This document shows positions 4,450 to 6,002 of a DNA stretch of 6,002 bases, one piece after another. This stretch comes from Candidatus Margulisiibacteriota bacterium (GTDB lineage Bacteria; Margulisbacteria; WOR-1; O2-12-FULL-45-9). The stretch spans positions 1 through 6,002 of the forward strand of contig JASEHX010000079.1 in the NCBI GenBank assembly GCA_030018645.1, given 5' to 3'. Each line of letters begins with the position of its first letter. Within the stretch, counting starts at the first letter, position 1. The position numbers and the translations under genes were made by a program. The notes beneath the pieces were generated by a model that ran no database searches, was not told the DNA's origin, and saw nothing but the letters and a program-made list of their open reading frames with translations.

Positions 4450-5839
4450 GGCGACTGGCGGCATGATGATTTTTGTCGAAAATAACCTCCGCACAAAAGA
4501 AAAGCACCACCGGCACCTCATTCATTAATAATCTGTCAAATAACGTCCCGTCCAGCAGCCAGCGTAAAGTTTCTCCCGAACCAAACTGAACAAAAAGCGA
4601 AAGCATATCCAAAAATATGATTGCCAGCAAAAAATAGTAAGGCGAACTGAAGATGCGGCGGGGAAAGAATAACAAAGCGGCGATAAATAAAGCCCAGGTT
4701 AACTGCCAATCGCCATACAGGAATAATTTTCTTTCGAATATTGAAAGGATAACGGGCAGTTTGCTTTCTTCGGGCTGGGATTGGACTAATGCCGAGGACG
4801 AAGGGGATAAAGAAGTTTGGTGGCCGACGATATTTCTAATTACAGCCTCGTATGTTCCTGTTCTTCCCAGTACCAGCCAAGGAAGGATGATTATCATAAA
4901 AATAAGGACAGGGACAGTTAATTTTTTCCAAGCAGTTCGGTCTTTGAAGAATATATAAGCGAGCAGGACCAAAATGACAACAATGGCCAGAATTAATCCG
5001 GCTTTTTTTGACCAGACAGCAAACCCGAGCATGGTGAAGCCAACCATCGCAAAATCCTGCTCCTTATTTTTCATGAAAAGGAAAAGATAAAAAGCGGCAG
5101 ATGCGTAATAAAGCGTTATAGTCAGATCGGCATAGGCGGTTGTTGCGTGATAAATAATAAAGGGAAGGGCAGATAAGAGCCAAGTAAAGAGTAGTGAATA
5201 AGACCGGGTAAAACTGCGCCGCAGGACCGAATAAAAAATCAGCAATAGGCAAAGGAAAAAAGTTGGATAAATGATCTTAAATAAAGCATCGTTCGAAGCG
5301 TTTAAAGCCAAAAATGACCAGCCCTGCTGAAGAAAAGGGAGAAGCGGTTTGTCACCATAAAACTGGGTAGTGTAAAGGTCCGTAAAATTGTGCCGGAAAA
5401 AAATTTCTTTGGCCACAATGGAATAAAACTGAAACGAATCAACATCAATTAAGGGTTTGATAACGGCAGAAAAGTAGACAAAAACGACTTTAATGATTAT
5501 CAATACAAGCATAATAATCTCTAAGACGGAAAATTTACTTACTTTAAATTTAAGAGCGGCCAAAAAGAAAATTGGCGGCCTTGACTTGATCAAATAAGTT
5601 GAAACGAGCAGAAAAATTGTGAAAATTACAATCAAAATGCTTAAAAGGGTTAATGGGATATTAAAGGCCCCCAGCAAAAACATGATTAAAGCGATAAATC
5701 CAAGGCCAATTGGGAAAGATAAGCCGATTTTTTCGATAATTGGATAATTTTCAAATCGTTTACCAAGCAATAGTGCGAGGATTAATAAACCAAATAAAAA
5801 AGGGATTAAGAGCAGAAAAACAAGATTGAAAAAGATCAT
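4442..5839 (-). CDS. Polytopic membrane protein, putative GT-C type glycosyltransferase
   Basis: This 465-residue protein is mostly hydrophobic, with about 11-12 membrane segments (roughly 3-25, 41-58, 62-84, 104-127, 186-206, 214-231, 236-256, 263-297 as one or two, 308-324, 377-392, 399-419). After the fourth segment comes an outward loop with IDVDSFQFYSIVAKEI (131-146). Its two aspartates, D132 and D134, followed by an aromatic/Ala/Lys pattern, resemble the acidic first-loop motif of GT-C enzymes that use polyprenyl-phosphate sugars (PMT/ArnT/RgtA-like). A large loop lies at about 325-376. The C-terminal stretch ETLRWLLDGTLFDRLLMNEVP (423-443) resembles conserved C-terminal segments of such proteins. 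GAGG (5849-5846) is 6 nt before ATG, and the start overlaps the upstream stop as ATGA. Sugar and acceptor are unknown. An O-antigen-ligase or flippase-like protein is less likely because of the IDVD loop. Confidence 0.75.
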   Translation of the reverse strand: MIFFNLVFLLLIPFLFGLLILALLLGKRFENYPIIEKIGLSFPIGLGFIALIMFLLGAFNIPLTLLSILIVIFTIFLLVSTYLIKSRPPIFFLAALKFKVSKFSVLEIIMLVLIIIKVVFVYFSAVIKPLIDVDSFQFYSIVAKEIFFRHNFTDLYTTQFYGDKPLLPFLQQGWSFLALNASNDALFKIIYPTFFLCLLLIFYSVLRRSFTRSYSLLFTWLLSALPFIIYHATTAYADLTITLYYASAAFYLFLFMKNKEQDFAMVGFTMLGFAVWSKKAGLILAIVVILVLLAYIFFKDRTAWKKLTVPVLIFMIIILPWLVLGRTGTYEAVIRNIVGHQTSLSPSSSALVQSQPEESKLPVILSIFERKLFLYGDWQLTWALFIAALLFFPRRIFSSPYYFLLAIIFLDMLSLFVQFGSGETLRWLLDGTLFDRLLMNEVPVVLFFCAEVIFDKNHHAASRPL

Positions 5840-6002
5840 TTTGTGCCTCGTTTAGCAATATATGCTCCAGGCCGGAAGGTTTGCCATGGCTGATATCTTG
5901 CTGCAGCCGGAGCTTCAACTGCTTGATCATAAACAATTAAGTATTGCGCTTCAAAGGTGGAAACCCGCCGGGGATGAAGATAATATCGGGCTTTTATATC
6001 AT
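5836..6002 (-). CDS. C-terminal fragment of an unidentified protein (5' end outside window)
   Basis: The - strand frame read from position 6000 is open for 54 codons to TGA at 5838-5836; the gene enters from beyond 6002. It begins DIKARYYLHPRRV and ends GAYIAKRGTK, with LIVYD about 20 residues in. The frame has no membrane segment, is rich in Arg, Tyr and Ala, and reads like a soluble C-terminal domain. Its TGA overlaps the ATG of the membrane protein gene (ATGA), a classic translational-coupling arrangement, so it is a real gene and not a chance frame. An RYYLxPRRV-like motif and a YLIVYD strand fit the small extracytoplasmic tail found on some envelope or membrane proteins. That is a guess, and the family cannot be named from 54 residues. 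Confidence 0.7.
   Translation of the reverse strand, partial: DIKARYYLHPRRVSTFEAQYLIVYDQAVEAPAAARYQPWQTFRPGAYIAKRGTK

Noticed and set aside
4653..4958. 101-codon + strand frame inside the membrane protein gene
   Set aside because: It is antisense to a clear membrane protein, has no family resemblance and no convincing ribosome binding site.

Overview
The window looks like chromosomal DNA of a small-genome bacterium, most likely of the Patescibacteria (Candidate Phyla Radiation). This is inferred from gene content and style and was not tested by search: a Bro-N protein, a bacterial homospermidine synthase paired with a fold-III ornithine decarboxylase, a small EF-Tu-domain-II-like protein with a lysine-rich tail, GT-C type membrane proteins, and intergenic heptamer repeats of the TTAGTTG/TAAGTCG kind. 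Genes on both strands stop at TGA (4418-4420, 4442-4444, 5836-5838), so the standard bacterial code applies and UGA-recoding lineages are unlikely.

Layout. (1) 1-905: a short AT-rich leader with a perfect inverted repeat, then an intact Bro-N/phage-antirepressor-like gene on the + strand. (2) 906-1303: about 400 bp without protein genes. It holds a tandem heptamer array (954-1020), a tRNA-Arg(UCG) on the - strand (1024-1097), mirrored heptamers (1102-1129), a 115-bp imperfect inverted-repeat element with an AT-rich centre carrying the likely tRNA promoter (1124-1238), and an extended -10 promoter for the next operon (1248-1276). (3) 1307-4420: a tight three-gene + strand operon of homospermidine synthase, ornithine/lysine-type decarboxylase (0 bp gap) and a lysine-tailed beta-barrel protein (15 bp gap). 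(4) 4421-4449: a hairpin between convergent genes. (5) 4442-6002: a - strand pair made of the C-terminal end of an unidentified protein that runs off the window and, overlapping its stop by ATGA, a polytopic GT-C-like membrane protein.

How the genes work together. The decarboxylase would make putrescine from ornithine, and the synthase would condense two putrescines into sym-homospermidine. This gives a compact, AdoMet-independent route to a triamine. The third gene is probably cotranscribed and looks related to translation or nucleic-acid binding, so polyamine supply and that protein may be co-expressed; any functional link is inference. The - strand pair looks like cell-envelope glycosylation. 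The most unusual non-coding structure is the heptamer/inverted-repeat zone around the tRNA gene.
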